Below, piece by piece: positions 12,165-24,503 of a stretch of DNA of 64,000 nt. Both the position numbers and the translations under genes were made by a program. This stretch comes from Podaxis mareebaensis. Taxonomy: Eukaryota; Basidiomycota; Agaricomycetes; Agaricales; Agaricaceae. Positions within the stretch are counted from its first letter, which is position 1. Every line of letters starts with the position of its first letter. The notes under the pieces are model-generated. The model saw only the letters and a program-made list of their open reading frames with translations, was not told the origin of the DNA and ran no database searches. Where the stretch lies: positions 29,563 through 93,562 of the forward strand of contig JAEUWP010000310.1 of assembly GCA_018524725.1 (NCBI GenBank). Direction: 5' to 3'.

Positions 12165-13859
12165 CTATTTCTTTCCACCCTTCTTTGGAGCCGGGGACGC
12201 GGGCTTCTTTGGAGCTGGGGGTACGGGCTTCTTTGGAGCTGGAGGCGCGGGCTTTTTTGCAAGTGTCGAGGAAGGTTTAGGCGCTGGCTTGGGCGCAGGT
12301 TTCTTTCCAGGAGCTGGCTTAGGCGCTGGCTTGGGTGCAGGTTTCTTCTTGCTTGGGGACGTTTTCGGAGGAGCCTTAGTATCCTTTGTCTTTGGTTTGG
12401 AGGCGGGTTGAGGTTTCTTATTGGCTGGACCCTTCTTGGTGTCGGCACAATGTAGGTTGTATTCTCCGTGAGAATCGCCCGATATCTGGCCGCTGAATTC
12501 TGTCCAGCTTGATCGCTCGTCGAGAGTGAGGACATCATCGATCTTTGCGGCATCTGTCATCGGCGCAGTCAGTGCCGCATGTCACGGAAAAAGGGGGAGG
12601 TGCGCGAACATTTATAGTGCTTGCCACCTTTAGGGTCCGCCTTGGGTGCACGCTAACGGGCAAAGTTAAGCCACTCGGACAGAATGAAGTGCAAATAGGG
12701 GTACCTTGCCCTCATAATTGAACCAAACCCACCCAGTGGCGGCGACGCGTATTTTGCCGCTTCCCTTTTGCTGGCAGGATTTGACACTCAGCTGATAGTT
12801 GCGTGGATAGTCAATGATCATTCGTTGTACCCCTTGAAGTCGAGGCATACCTCAACGTCACAAGTGGATCCATCGCGGGCCTTTGCACTGACACTACTTT
12901 CTTGAAGAGTGCTTGTCTTGGTGGTGAACCTGTTAATCGAAAGAGGTCTGGATGAGACATTGAAGGATCAACATTAAGTTGGCTCACGTCTGTCCTTGAG
13001 AATTGGTAAATTCTGTGGAAGTAGACATTTCTGCTTCCGCCCCGAACAAATCAGGGATTCCAATGCTGACGCTAAGGTGAGCCTCATAACCGAATGACGA
13101 AGCGCCTGATCGCCATTCAATACAAGCTGTACCGGGGGGAAGGGGAACGTACTGGAAATGGTCCAGCTCGAAGTGGTTTCCTCGCCTATAGAAATCTTAA
13201 CTGTGCTTGATCCTTCTGTACCAGCTGCATTACCGTGGAGTGTATTAGTGTTGGTTTGACATTGCGGTTGACCTGGATTAGTTATTAAGTGGGTTGGAGT
13301 TTTCGTGGACGTGATCGATGTCGGATACCTTTGGGAATAATCTTGACTTGATCATCGCTAACGCAAGTCATGGCCCCCCTGTCCGGGTACTATATCACAC
13401 ATTCTGAGGTAGTTCAAATGCACGAGTTGCGACTTATTTACCTCCTTCGGATTAGTGACAATGTTCCAACCGCCATCCCCCCAAGTATCCTTAGCATATT
13501 TCTCCAACTTGGCCCATCCCGGCACTGGCAGGGAAACATCAGGATGAAGTAATGTAGCCAAGTGTTAACCACGATACGTACTCTTCTTTGCTTGATCCAC
13601 ACTCAGTTCGGCGCATTTGCCCGCCCCTCGCCGGTTGAGGTAGACGGACCCCTGCAAAGCTTCTTCGCCACTTCGAGGAAGACGGTTGACTTGGACGATC
13701 CCGTGATCCGGAGGGTATGGCATAGCCAATGCGGGTGCATAGGCCAAGATATCAAGTAGGGACAAAAGGAACAGGAAGGATGACTAATGAAAAATCAACA
13801 TTCAAGGTTCGAATGAACGAAGTAGCGACACCAACTTTGTGTCTCTGAGTAATAGCCAT
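12165..13859 (-). CDS. Secreted protein with aerolysin-like segment and Lys/Pro/Ala-rich tail
   Basis: About nine short exons. Exon 1 encodes MAITQRHK; after a phase-0 intron comes SSFLFLLSLLDILAYAPALA, so joining the exons creates a clear signal peptide. The middle part starts near TCVSDDQVKIIPKG. It is rich in Ser/Thr and alternates polar and hydrophobic residues, with SVSIGIPDLFGAEAEMS followed by more beta-prone Ser/Thr sequence. That GIP...G.E.S pattern resembles the pore-forming module of aerolysin / ETX-MTX2-type proteins (inference). Then come VAATGWVWFNYEGK and HYKYAAKIDDVL. The last exon adds about 95 residues of KPAP/KKPAP repeats to the stop at 12165. The full domain is not confirmed, so a role in pore formation or defence is only a hypothesis. 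A decayed paralogue lies at 16385-17850. It is convergent with the MBOAT gene. Confidence 0.75.
12168..12420 (-). repeat. Repetitive KPAP / KKPAP-coding tract
   Basis: Imperfect 15-24 bp repeats inside the last exon of the secreted protein encode Lys-Pro-Ala-Pro units and make the C-terminus strongly basic and probably disordered. Confidence 0.8.
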
Positions 13860-16384
13860 TGTGAGTGCAAATGGCAACGTTAGAAGGTTCTGAAGGAGCT
13901 GCCGAAGTCGTAAAGTCGTGAGGAGTTGTGCAGTCGTGAGGTGGTGAGAGCAGTAGGGCTTAGGAGAACCGAAACCAGCGGTTCAGAAGATTAGAAGTGA
14001 GGACGGCTTGGGGGAGACCTGCTCCGCGCTTGCTACCTCATGCACTCAGAAAGCCATTAAATAGTCTTCAGCATCGAACAGCGACGACAAAAGTTACTGT
14101 GGTAACCGTAACGCTCGAGAATTGCAACGGTTTCTCCGTTTGCACCATGCAGAGCAAAAGACAGACGTAGCGGAGACTTGAAGGCAAAAATACGTGTCAC
14201 GCAGGAGTGATCAAGTTTCTTGGTTGAGTAGCAGAATTGATGAGAGCTGGGTGTAGACGCGAGACCGGAACAACAGATTTCCTGACCAAGGAAAAATGGC
14301 GGGATTCACGGCTTCAGCAGCAGTCAGGAGCTCAAACGATCGGGGAATTGGATCAAGACGAGAAAATTGATCACCTGCGGGAATGAACCACACCCCGCCG
14401 GTCCGATGCTAATGCCGTGCTGCCGTTCAGTACTCAGTCTAATTATATGCCCTCGCGACACTGGACTTGTTGATGAACGCATCCGGCGGGTGGATCTGAC
14501 ACAACAAGCTGCCTTCCAATTTTTGGCCGAAGACCGCCTTTCGCTATGCCGACCCTGATACCAGCGAGCAGGTTGAAGCTGTTGTCCTGGAGATCTATCG
14601 AACGGCGGAGGCCCATCGAGAGTTAAGAAACTTGCAGCAGATGTGACGAGGAGTTGACGGCGATTAGTTCATCAGCATGGTTGCTATTCAAGCCTTGCAT
14701 CTTCCGATCCAGTCCCGGTGACCTTCGTCTTCACTCATCAAACCACAGCCAGGTATCATGCAACACAACAACGATCGCAGAGGCCTTCCATAAACACCTT
14801 TACGATGAACCAATGAAACCAATTTTCGGGGCTTCACGGACACTCAGGACCTGCCATGAAAGAAGAGTGAAGCGCCGAGCAGCCATGTGAATATTGCCAT
14901 ATGGTTCGGGCGAACTTGGTGAACATAGTCCCGCAGAAGCTATTCAAAGAACAAGCTTGGACCTTGGTCATGCGGTCGTCCACCTCGACTCCTGAGGGCA
15001 ATATGTTGCATTGCTAGTGCTGTTTTGAGACTAAGACAGGTGGAAGAACTTGTGTGATGCGAGAGGAAGGCAAGCAGAGGAGGTTCTTGTGCAGCGTGAC
15101 GAGTCACGCCCATGTCATTGTTTGGACAATTCACTTGTCCAGGTCGACACCTACCAGCGTAATTCTCCCTTGCGCCCAACCTCTTCGATACAGCATCGTC
15201 ACACACAAAATTCTGCGTATGCCACCTCAAAGAACGCTGGTATTGGACAAATCAGTCATCCAGCTCAGGAAGCCCCAGCGGGAACGATTGGTCGTTTCAG
15301 TTCACCCCAAATCGAACTCTTTACACAGCCCTCAGAACCATCAGCACCTTCTGTCGGCCATAAAAACTCAAAAGGAACGCCATTTAATCAAGCCGTTCGA
15401 CCTCTCCTCCGCCAAAGCCCTTTAACTGCTATAAAATTACCACAATCGTTGTTGAATCGTCGTGAGTGCTAAAGTCCTATCGTTCATTACACCATCGCAA
15501 TTATCAGGATATCATTACAATTGATATTTCCGTGCCATTCCCATAACACTCAATCATAAGTATGCACTGCCGTTATCAGAACCCTCAGGAGTCCTATCCT
15601 ATTTACGCTTGAGACATGAGATAGACAACTCACCCCCTTAATCAGATTATACAGTAAACCACCTTGGGGATTAGCCTTTTAGCAGAACGCGACCACTGTG
15701 CATCAGTGGGCGACCTCCCTGCATACTCCCTTTCCGCAGGAAACCCTGCATGTCAGGACCTCCAATCTCATTTCCACTCGCTCGAGTCGTCGTTTATCAG
15801 GTGTCCTCTTGCCCTACCTGTCACGCCTAAACACTAGGTTTTGTTCACACCTCGACAACATATCTCCTTACTACTAAGCCAGTCTCTCATATATGAGATG
15901 TGAAAACTCGCAAAAATTGACTCGAAATGGAAGAGAACACACTAAGTATATAATAAGAGCTCTGGCTTTGCACAGCATATTTCTTTTCTGTTCGCAGGTC
16001 GTGGGCTTTCGCCATATGGGGAACGTTGGAAGCAGTATTCACTCATGTGGTGTAGTCATGTCTCGGACGAAGGGTGGGACATGACCCATTCGCAGGGGAC
16101 GCGGGGAATACCAAAATAGGACGAAGCTCCGAACATCGGAAATGCCGATATATATAACTTATAACCCTTTTAGGGGCGGTTCAGAATAATACATGGACGT
16201 ATCATGATATGGTGCGTCGACTGAAGAAAAAAGGTAGGGTACACTAACAGAGGACTAGACAACCTGACGCCAGACAAGGTGTAATATCGATAGTGGATAA
16301 AGCAACCTGTTCAACGTCCTGCTACCAAACTACCTGCCCAGCCATCACGATCTCCAATCTCATCATTTACTTATTTTCTCACCC
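13860..16384. other. Long intergenic region
   Basis: About 2.5 kb without a supported gene. Open frames of up to 140 codons (for example 15050-15472 +, 14940-15230 -) have no recognisable motif and no convincing splice partners. The left end is the promoter of the aerolysin-like gene; part of that promoter is echoed at about 17780-17840 next to its decayed paralogue. Confidence 0.5.
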
Positions 16385-17850
16385 TGCTTCGGATCTTGTG
16401 GCGCAAGCTTCTTTGCAGGGGCGCGGGTTCCTGTCATCGCGCTTCTTCGTTCAAAGGGACACGTCCAGCGTCAGGCTTTATCAGCCCCTGCGACGCAGCA
16501 GGCTCTTTAGATGGTCAGGAGTAATCTGTTGTCCTTCTCCAGGGGGTGCAGGGACTCTGGGCGGCCACTTATTTGCTATAAACTCCCGGGCACTTCGCAT
16601 CATTCCCGTCACAATTCATTTGCTTTCTATTTGCCGCTGACCGAACTCCCTTCGTCTATGAAGACAGCCTTTGCAAAGTCTGTCAAAGAAAAGCTTGTGT
16701 GCTGGGATAACTATAACGCTTGATCACATTAGGATTTAATTTAGCGCCCGAGACGGGGCACCAAGTCAGCGAGGACGAGGGTAAGGAAGTTGTTACCCTC
16801 TTCCCTATAATTCAGTCCGACATATTATTACGTATTTTAGTACCTTATTCTCTTTGAATGGCTTGACTTCACTTGGTAATTTCATAAGATAAGAGTTAAT
16901 CACCACTCATTTGACACGGCCTTTCAGCTAGGATCTGAATAGTTGAAAGCTATGAATAAAGTCTGAACGGGAAGCGAACACAGCTTACCTACTTACCTCC
17001 CTTGATTAGTAAACCTCCCATAGGTCGATGCTCCTGTGAAAGTCTGGAACACAGGATTTCGACATTGACTCCAACGTGGAAGTAATTACCGAACTCGGAA
17101 GAACCTGATCATGGCTGAGTAAAAAGATGTGAGGATGAAATGGAAGTTAAACAGCTAACGGGTCACTCCTCAGTGACGGCCTTACTAGTCGTAATCTTGA
17201 CCATATGGTTACCTTCAGTGCCTTACATTTCCCTCGGGAGTGCACCAAGGTTACCACAGTGTTGTTGTGGACTTTGACGAGTTGCTACCAAAGGATCTTC
17301 GTAAGTGTATTATAACGAGAACGTACGTATCCTTTCAGACACGACTTTCACGGGTCGGGATATTAATCCCCGCGTCCAGAAACATTGTTTAGTAACGATT
17401 TCGGCTCACCTCTGTCAGATAAATGGGTAACAGTGCTCCAATCCGCCTTTCATCCATTCGAACCCTGGAGAGAAGCATGGTACTGGGATAAGAAGGTTCT
17501 ATTTATGTTCACGATGTGCATTTTTCTTGTTGCTTTCATGACATAAACTCAGGTCAGAGATCTTGTCAGTCATCATAGACGGTGGTCCCACAAAGCTTCT
17601 TCACCACTTCTAGGGCCTCCAACTATATAGTGATCCGAAGGGTATGGTATACTCATGTGTAGGATAAGATGCCTGGCCAATCAAGAAAACGGGCGGCACC
17701 CTTTCACATCCCAAGATCTCATCGCTAAGATATCAGCAATAAGCGCTAAAAATAGAATATTCGACGTGAGAACGGTAGAACGTCGTGAAAGTTTGGAGTT
17801 GAGGAGCACCGAGACCAGGGGCTTGTTGAAGCCAAAATGAGGATGCATAC
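16385..17850 (-). pseudogene. Decayed paralogue of the aerolysin-like secreted protein
   Basis: Collinear matches to the gene at 12165-13859, in order along the minus strand. The signal peptide core FLALIADILAM lies near 17735-17760. DNA at 17590-17650 is nearly the same as 13655-13720 (for example CAAAGCTTCTTC and GATCCG.AGGGTATGG). A trace of the WGDGGWNIVTNP segment is at about 17440-17480. The GTEG...VKI segment lies near 17190-17235 and the VGVNVEI segment (intact LSVSIGI) near 17060-17085. DEGSSVSGK (intact DERSSWTEFSGQ) is at about 16620-16660, and the tail APAKKLAP at about 16395-16420. Stops and shifts interrupt the frame throughout. The copy includes promoter, all main domains and tail, so it arose by whole-gene duplication and then decayed. 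Confidence 0.7.
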
Positions 17851-20703
17851 ACATGTAGGAGGAGAATCGCTCTACCCTAGTTAATCAAATTACCTGCAGG
17901 ACATTAAATACCATTCTCCTAAAGGAAGGACTGCAGCAGCAACCGTAATGCCCGGTACATAATCAACTAGTAAACATGAAGGGAACATAAATGCTCTGCG
18001 GCAATGAACATAGTAAATGGTATGATCACGGTACCCACCCAAAGATGTTCTGAGTAGATAAGGGCGGTGCGAGGACATCTTTGGACATCAATCCACTATT
18101 CTGGACCCTTTTAAAAGCCGTCGGTGGTGATTGGATCAGTATGTACAATGCTACTCACTACTAAGTATCACATGTCTGCAGGATACGCAAATATAAGTGC
18201 TCAGCGTTGATAACTATATGGCACGGCTACTCAAGTCACCATCCAAACACCTGACCGGTTATTGAGCACGATAACGACCTGTGCTTTAATTTTCTGCTGG
18301 AAATCATTCTGTCCTATCATGCATGCCTCGGCACAGAGAGATGTCAAAGTAGTATTGTTGGAGACTATTGGCGGGTCACTATAATTTTGCCATCATGATT
18401 ACATGTGTGCGAGGAAGGCGGGTGATGCTGAAGTGGATTATGAAGGGATGAAATGGTAATCGGAATGAAATTTCCAGTTCCATAGGGCACGCGGCTCCAG
18501 GTGGGAACAAAAATCACATGCCTCCAGATCACCCTTCATTCACTCAACTGTGAGTCTTCGGGGTGTCTTCATAGGGAACATCCACGGTGACTGCATAGAT
18601 CTGGGGTGTTCGTTCCATTCACGGAAACCAGAGATTGTTGTCCTTCTAAGCTGAGAGTTCGCGGGAGCGCGGTGTATATTGAGCTCATGTCGCGCCCATC
18701 ACTTTGGGTTAATCAGGGGCAGCTGGGGTTGTGCTGGGAGGAATGCCAAAGGGATATGTGGAACGTCTCGGTGTTTGTAGCCGTAAGGATTACTTGGTGG
18801 TGCTGGAGACCATCAGGCAAGGGTCCTTTTGCTAAAGAAAAGGAAGGAACGTAATCTGGCGTCATGAGTGAGGTAGCTTGCCCACTGAAATGTCATGTAC
18901 ATTTCTTGTTCGTTCGACATTGCATGACTTGGTTCCGGGCCGATGATACAGATACAGATACATTCAGGCCTTACTTCGCGTGCATGTGTATGGTGACGCA
19001 TATAAGCATCGCGTTCATATTGGGAGTATGGTTTTAGTGATCTGAGATTCTTGTTGTGAAGCAGTGGTCGTAAGTGTATAGGCCGATTTTACAGGGTGGG
19101 ATAGAGGGACCGAAGAGAGCATACCTATACTTTTGCCGGCGTTCTACATGTCTGGTACTCGCACCGTCGAACGAAGTAGGAAGCTGGAATTAGCCTCGAA
19201 CAGAATTTCTGGCCATGATATATTTGCTAGCCAGAGGGAGCATCCAGGGAGGATAGGCGAGGGGAGACCAATGCACGTTGGTGACCATTCACTCCCCGAC
19301 GAGACTGATCCAGACCTTGCACCATACGAAGTACGCCGTTACTCGGTGCATTTATATGGGGCTCACCGACTGATAGCGGAGTAATAGAACAAACAACTTG
19401 TCCAGAGCCGTTCGAACTTGGTCAGTACCGCGGGTGTGAACACCAAGCTGTAAGGGTACTTGGCACCTTGCGGGGTAGGAATGACGCCAAGTGCAGAGTA
19501 GATGCATCTCGGTCGGCTTCTTTCGCGAAAATTTCCAATCCGATGTTGGTTCAGGAGTGTTATGAGTCGTTGAGGAGCTAAGGCGCTAGCCGGGTTGTTC
19601 AATCCTCCATGGGTTCCTCTGCCAAAAGGTCGGAACATTTGAACGAGCTTCGCCAGTCAACGGAATAGTTATTGACATAGAAGATTCGGATTCACAAGGA
19701 TAGTCTTTGTGTGTGAGGGTGAAGATTTCCGATTCCGGAGAGCATGGCCGCATCTATGCGCTCGCGATTGACACAGACCCCAAAACTTACAAAAGGGTCA
19801 AAGGAGAAGACACTCACGCGAATCAGCATTCGGATAGAGCGGGATGTACGAACCCTTGGTTTCTGATTGGCAATTGTGTTGAATAAGGTGGAAATGTGGT
19901 AAGAAGCTCTGAAAATGGGTTCGGAAGTTTGATATAGGGAAGGGCGTTTGGAAGAGTATAGGACCGAGACCGGCGGTAGGTTGTTGTAAGAATTCGTTTG
20001 AGAGGAGACACGCTCGAGCCTTGTTCTCAGGACTATTTGAGTGTGGTGGTGCAAGAACACCGCCGCGCCCGATGTATAATCTGTCATTCAGATCTATGAC
20101 TTTTGCGCCTTTCAGAAGACGAGGTAAGGAGGTTTATCTGAAGTTGCAGATATTCCTTTGAACGCAACGACACGGCGTGAGCGCCGGTTTTCGGGATCGT
20201 TGCAGCTGCGAAACTGGGAATGAGAAGTTGGTGCCAAGTTTGAACAGGCTGCAGTTGACGATTTTTCAAGACGGTTCGGTGATTATCGCTGGGTGAGACC
20301 CTTGGGAACAAGGGTACGTCACTCAGGTCCCGGCTTCTGATCTCCATTTGTTAGAGTTGCCATTGATGGGAAGGTACGCAGCAGCAAAAAATCAACAAAG
20401 TGGAGCCGAGCAAGAAGCTAAATGGCGCTGGAACGCTGATAAAGAGGATGCCGAAGGTGGTGGTTGTGCAGGACGACGGGGTGTTTTGGAGGGAATGGTG
20501 GGGAAGAAGATATTGATCTGTATTTGTTCCGGGATATACCGACGGCAGTTCTGGGCTTCGTCTAGACCTGGGGGCAGTGACAGCAATAGATTCAGGTTTA
20601 ATCGTGTACCTCACCAGTGTCTTCCTGTTCAAGTGGGTGCACATATATTTCCCCATTCCATTCCCTCACTGGTGCTCCCAAGGCCCTTCTCCCAGTTGGC
20701 CCT
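17851..20703. other. Long intergenic region
   Basis: About 2.9 kb with no gene I can support. Minus-strand frames between 19363 and 20347 are longer than elsewhere; one at 19823-20011 begins with an Arg/Ser-rich segment that could be a mitochondrial presequence. I could not join them into a convincing spliced protein. The right end is the 5' flank of the F-box gene. Confidence 0.4.
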
Positions 20704-23364
20704 ATGGACGTCTTCAATCCGAAAATCCTCGATGCCAGCATCCGCGATGTCTCGTCATGTCTTTCCGACAACCAGAAAGTCGAGCTGCTCCTTTATGCCA
20801 TTAAGAGTCTGCATTTCGAGGGGTATGTCTTCAAACGTCTAGCCTCTCGGCGCTGTCGTCCGACTTCCCATTTGCTCTTGTTTTTCCTTTTTCGCTTACT
20901 GACTTCCACGCCCGTTGTCCAGACGCTCTAGAACGGTCATCGAGAACGCAATCCAGTCCTGCCTCCAGGTCACCACGCTTGCTCCCGAGACAATCGCAAA
21001 GGCAAGGATCCTGAGAGCACGGGCTAGACTCGCCAATGGCTCCCACTTTAGTGCCCAGGAAGGTCCGTAGCCTTTTCACTTATACCTCGTCAATCGTTCG
21101 CTCATTAATATCATGACAACAGATCTCCAAGCAGCGCTTGACGCTGAGCCAGATAACCCAGAAGCGAAGGCACTTCTTCATCAACGCTCTGTAACTGTTG
21201 AGAAAGTGGGTGCCTGATTATGGAGTCGGGCCCCAGTCAAATCTAACTCTTTTTTCATCAGCTGCTCTCCCCTCTTCCAATCAACAAGGATCGTTTCTCC
21301 ATTGAAATATGGCGAGAAATCGTCCTTTTCCTCCCCAGGCGGGATCTCAAGTCCCTCTTATTCGTGCCCCACGCTATATCCCGCATCGCATCCCAGCTCC
21401 TCTTCCGAGAACTCGATCTACATTTCGGCGAACTGAAATACAATAGTAATCAAGATGACGACTGGAGAGGCCACGAAGTTCATGCAAGAGCTGATGATGC
21501 TGCACGCCATGCACAACGGAGTGCAGACATTCTCACGCGGATAATCGTGGATCCCGCATTTGCCCATTGTGTACGCACATTGCGAATATTTGCCTCCACA
21601 AGGGATGGAGGTCTCGCGTTCCAGACAGGTAGGCGTACTTCGACTAAGACCCACGCGCATATACTCATTCGTCTGTCCAGGAATGCTCACGAACGCTCTT
21701 CCAAAGCTTATCAATCTTCGTAACGTCCATATATCCTCGGGTGCAGAAGGTCTGCCACCTGTACTCGGCATTCTTCAATCCACAAACCCGCGTCTCCGCG
21801 GACTATCCCTGCAGTACGTGTGCATACATATTTCTGATTCCACACCGCACCGACATCCCTCCAAGGTCACCTGATTATCCTGCTGACCTATCTTTCCTCG
21901 ATTTCCGTTACATATCACATTTTGCATACACAAGTCCACCAGTGCCCACGCAAACCAACAGTTCTACGCAAGCCTATGAATCACTTCAAAACGTCGTCTC
22001 ATCTAATCGCACAACGCTCCGTACGATAAACCTCTTTACTCCTTCATGGGCGTTCCCTACCCATTCACTATCAATACGAAACCTCACTCGAATTCATTTT
22101 GCCGGAACCTTCCCAGCCAACCAGTCTACCGTTTCATCTAGTTCGCCATATATGCCACCACAGGTAATCTCGGAACTGATTACCCATGGTCGACAGCTCG
22201 AATCTCTTTCAATCGATTGCACCCTTCTTGAGAGTTCAACATTGTCCACACAATTCCGTACGGACCCTATACCCCCCATTCACCCTCACCCATTGCCTTT
22301 CCTGCGTCATTTCGCATTCACTGTCCGAGCTCTTGGTCGTCGAACTATCGATAAGGACTTGTTTCCTTCGATCACATCGTTCCTCCGAGGGCGTACTCAA
22401 TTGCAGACGCTCCAACTCGTCGTCGATACCACTCCCTCCTCTTTGGCTGGCGTAGGAGGCGTTATTAGCGCCGCAAACTTGGAAGCTGTTGGCTACGATG
22501 CCTCGATATGGGGTCTTTTACCTAGTCTTGGTAAGCTAAAGGCGGTTAGGATGACCTATCCAAGAGACCTTGCCCCGGGTCTCGCTGGGTGGTTAATTCC
22601 TCGGAGTGTCACATCTCTCGGCATGGAGCTCGGCGCTCAGAGGTTGAGTGCAGCTTTGGACGGTGCTCTTGGACCTGCTGCCGGAATCGGCCAAGATGTC
22701 GTAGGATTCTTTACGGTATGCTATCTCTCCATCCCTACCCACCTTTGTTCCTACTCATGATTGTCTCTAGCAATTGAAACCCGGCCTACCACCCGATTTA
22801 CGGTTCGTATTCCTGAACGATATACCCGTCTCCACGAGGATCGTACACACAGTCGTCGAGCAAGTGTTCCCCCAAGTCAAGGTTATCAGGGTTGGGAGTT
22901 GGTTCTGGACGATCACGAGGAAACAACCCGGCGGGTTTTCATCGTCACTACTCCTCGGATCGTCGTCGATATCAAATAAAGGAGCAACGCAAACGACACC
23001 TACACATCATCATATACCGAATCATGCTCATGGAGGACACTTGCATGCACTTGCGCTCGCACATCCTCAAGGACACGGATCTGGATCAAGCCAGGGTCAC
23101 GGACACGCGATGACGCATTCACATTCACACTCTCCTGCATCCGCTTCGTCGGCGGTGTCTTCTCATAATACTACTGGATCTGGATCAAGGCAGGGTGGGG
23201 GTAGTGGTGGGGTGTTGGAGCTTGAGCCGTGGCCGATGCGGAGGGCCGTGTATCATGCGGCGGAGTGGTTGGAGTGGCTTGGATGTGAGGAGGCTGCCGT
23301 AGCTGCGCTTGGGACGACGAGGGAGGCGGAGGCGGAGGGTGTTGGTGTGGGTATCTTTAGGTGA
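20704..23364 (+). CDS. F-box protein with TPR-like N-terminus and His-rich linker
   Basis: Probable substrate adaptor of an SCF ubiquitin ligase. Seven exons (20704-20822, 20923-21062, 21123-21205, 21262-21628, 21681-21813, 21866-22715, 22771-23364) give 762 codons (761 residues). The N-terminal 110 residues look helical and TPR-like (AALDAEPDNPEAKALLHQRS). The F-box follows: SPLPINKDRFSIEIWREI, then LFLPRRDLKSLLFV. The rest is leucine-rich in the way of agaricomycete F-box/LRR proteins, but without strict repeats. Near residue 640 is a His/Gly/Ser-rich linker (THHHIPNHAHGG and MTHSHSHS), followed by a final WPMRRAVYHAAEWLEWLG segment. The target is unknown. Confidence 0.8.
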
Positions 23365-24503
23365 TTGGCGCTTTGGCCTTGAGCCCCGGGCGACGAAGAC
23401 ACAGCTGGCGGGCAGGAAAACTGTAAGCAGGGAGGGAAATTTCGGCTTTTTCGATGCCGTCAGAGTGACGGATTTTGGGGTTTATGTTTTTTTTTGGGAT
23501 AGCAATGATGTCCATGTGTGTGATATGTCGCCATTTTGTTGTCTCTCGTGTTTAGTAGTTGTGTGTATCCGCGATGCACGGGTTTGCAACATGCAGTTTC
23601 GATTTGTGTTTACATTTGGGTTTGGTTGGGTGGCGACGTGAATAATCAAGAAAGGACTGCAGAATAATTGGGTGTGACTCGTTGATTGGGATTCGGCGAG
23701 CAGTCAGGAGTTGGCGAGTTGGGGATTTGTCACTAAACACAGTAAGCACACATCTAGTGCAGTACAGTATATGGATCTACTTTTGCTCTTTATGAATGTA
23801 TGTGATCCTCACAAAAATGATGAACTTTATATCATAACAACTAGTGTCATTCTTGGAATCAAATCACCAGAACTTTTCTGATTTTTGCAAAACAAGTTTG
23901 TGAGGACCTTCAGGACACTGCAGGCCGGATACCTACTTCCATTTCCAGCTATATTTCAAGCAGGAGGTAACATTATTATCTGGATGAGGGATTGCTCCTA
24001 GTGGCAATGTGTTGAGTACTCACAGGTTGTTACTTGATACCAGCATTTGTTGAGGAACGAACTGAGCAGTTGCTACGGTGGAGAGAGCCTACAGAGGCAA
24101 GGCCAAATAGAGAAATGGATGGCTGGGGTGAATTATTACATTAACATGTATGTGCTAAACAAGTCGCTTATCATTAAGAACAAACTCTAATACTCCAGAT
24201 TTGTTGATTGTGATATGTGCATGAGATATCTGGGATTGGGTGTGGGCTATTTGGATGGCACTATGTCATCCCCAAGTTCCTTCAGTCCTCCAGCAGAGGT
24301 AGCTGACAATATAGAAACCTCTACTTTTACTGGTAAATAGAATTTTCAACAATTTAGCGATGATGGAGAAAACGTGTATACCTTTGGTGGTCGTCCGATG
24401 ACCGTGAACAGAATAATTAGAGGTTGTGATGATGCTGAGTCAGCTGTATAAGAGTGTTTATGTGCGGTCGAGGAGGTCGTTGTTTGTGAGATTGTGGGAT
24501 GGC
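23365..24503. other. Intergenic region with a possible transposon-related relic
   Basis: Plus-strand pieces stay open at about 23885-23970, 24045-24145 and 24200-24340. The last contains FVDCDMCMRYLGLGVGYLDG, which resembles a D.DM.MRY.G.G.GH motif I know from repeated hypothetical proteins in mushroom genomes. No complete element or terminal repeats are seen. Confidence 0.35.
24447..24452 (+). promoter_or_regulatory. TATA box of the PHD-SET gene
   Basis: TATAAG 57 bp before the ATG at 24504. It argues for that ATG, since the open frame begins upstream of the TATA box. Confidence 0.5.

Noticed and set aside
12144..12455. Plus-strand frames rich in Gly/Leu opposite the KPAP repeat
   Set aside because: They are the antisense shadow of the Lys/Pro/Ala repeat, which is supported by the signal peptide and exon structure on the minus strand.
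15050..15472. Plus-strand open frame of 140 codons
   Set aside because: No motif; overlaps another frame of similar length and lies in sequence without clear coding composition.
19363..20347. Several minus-strand frames that could form a small spliced gene
   Set aside because: One starts like a mitochondrial presequence, but no junctions join the pieces into a convincing protein. Left as unassigned.
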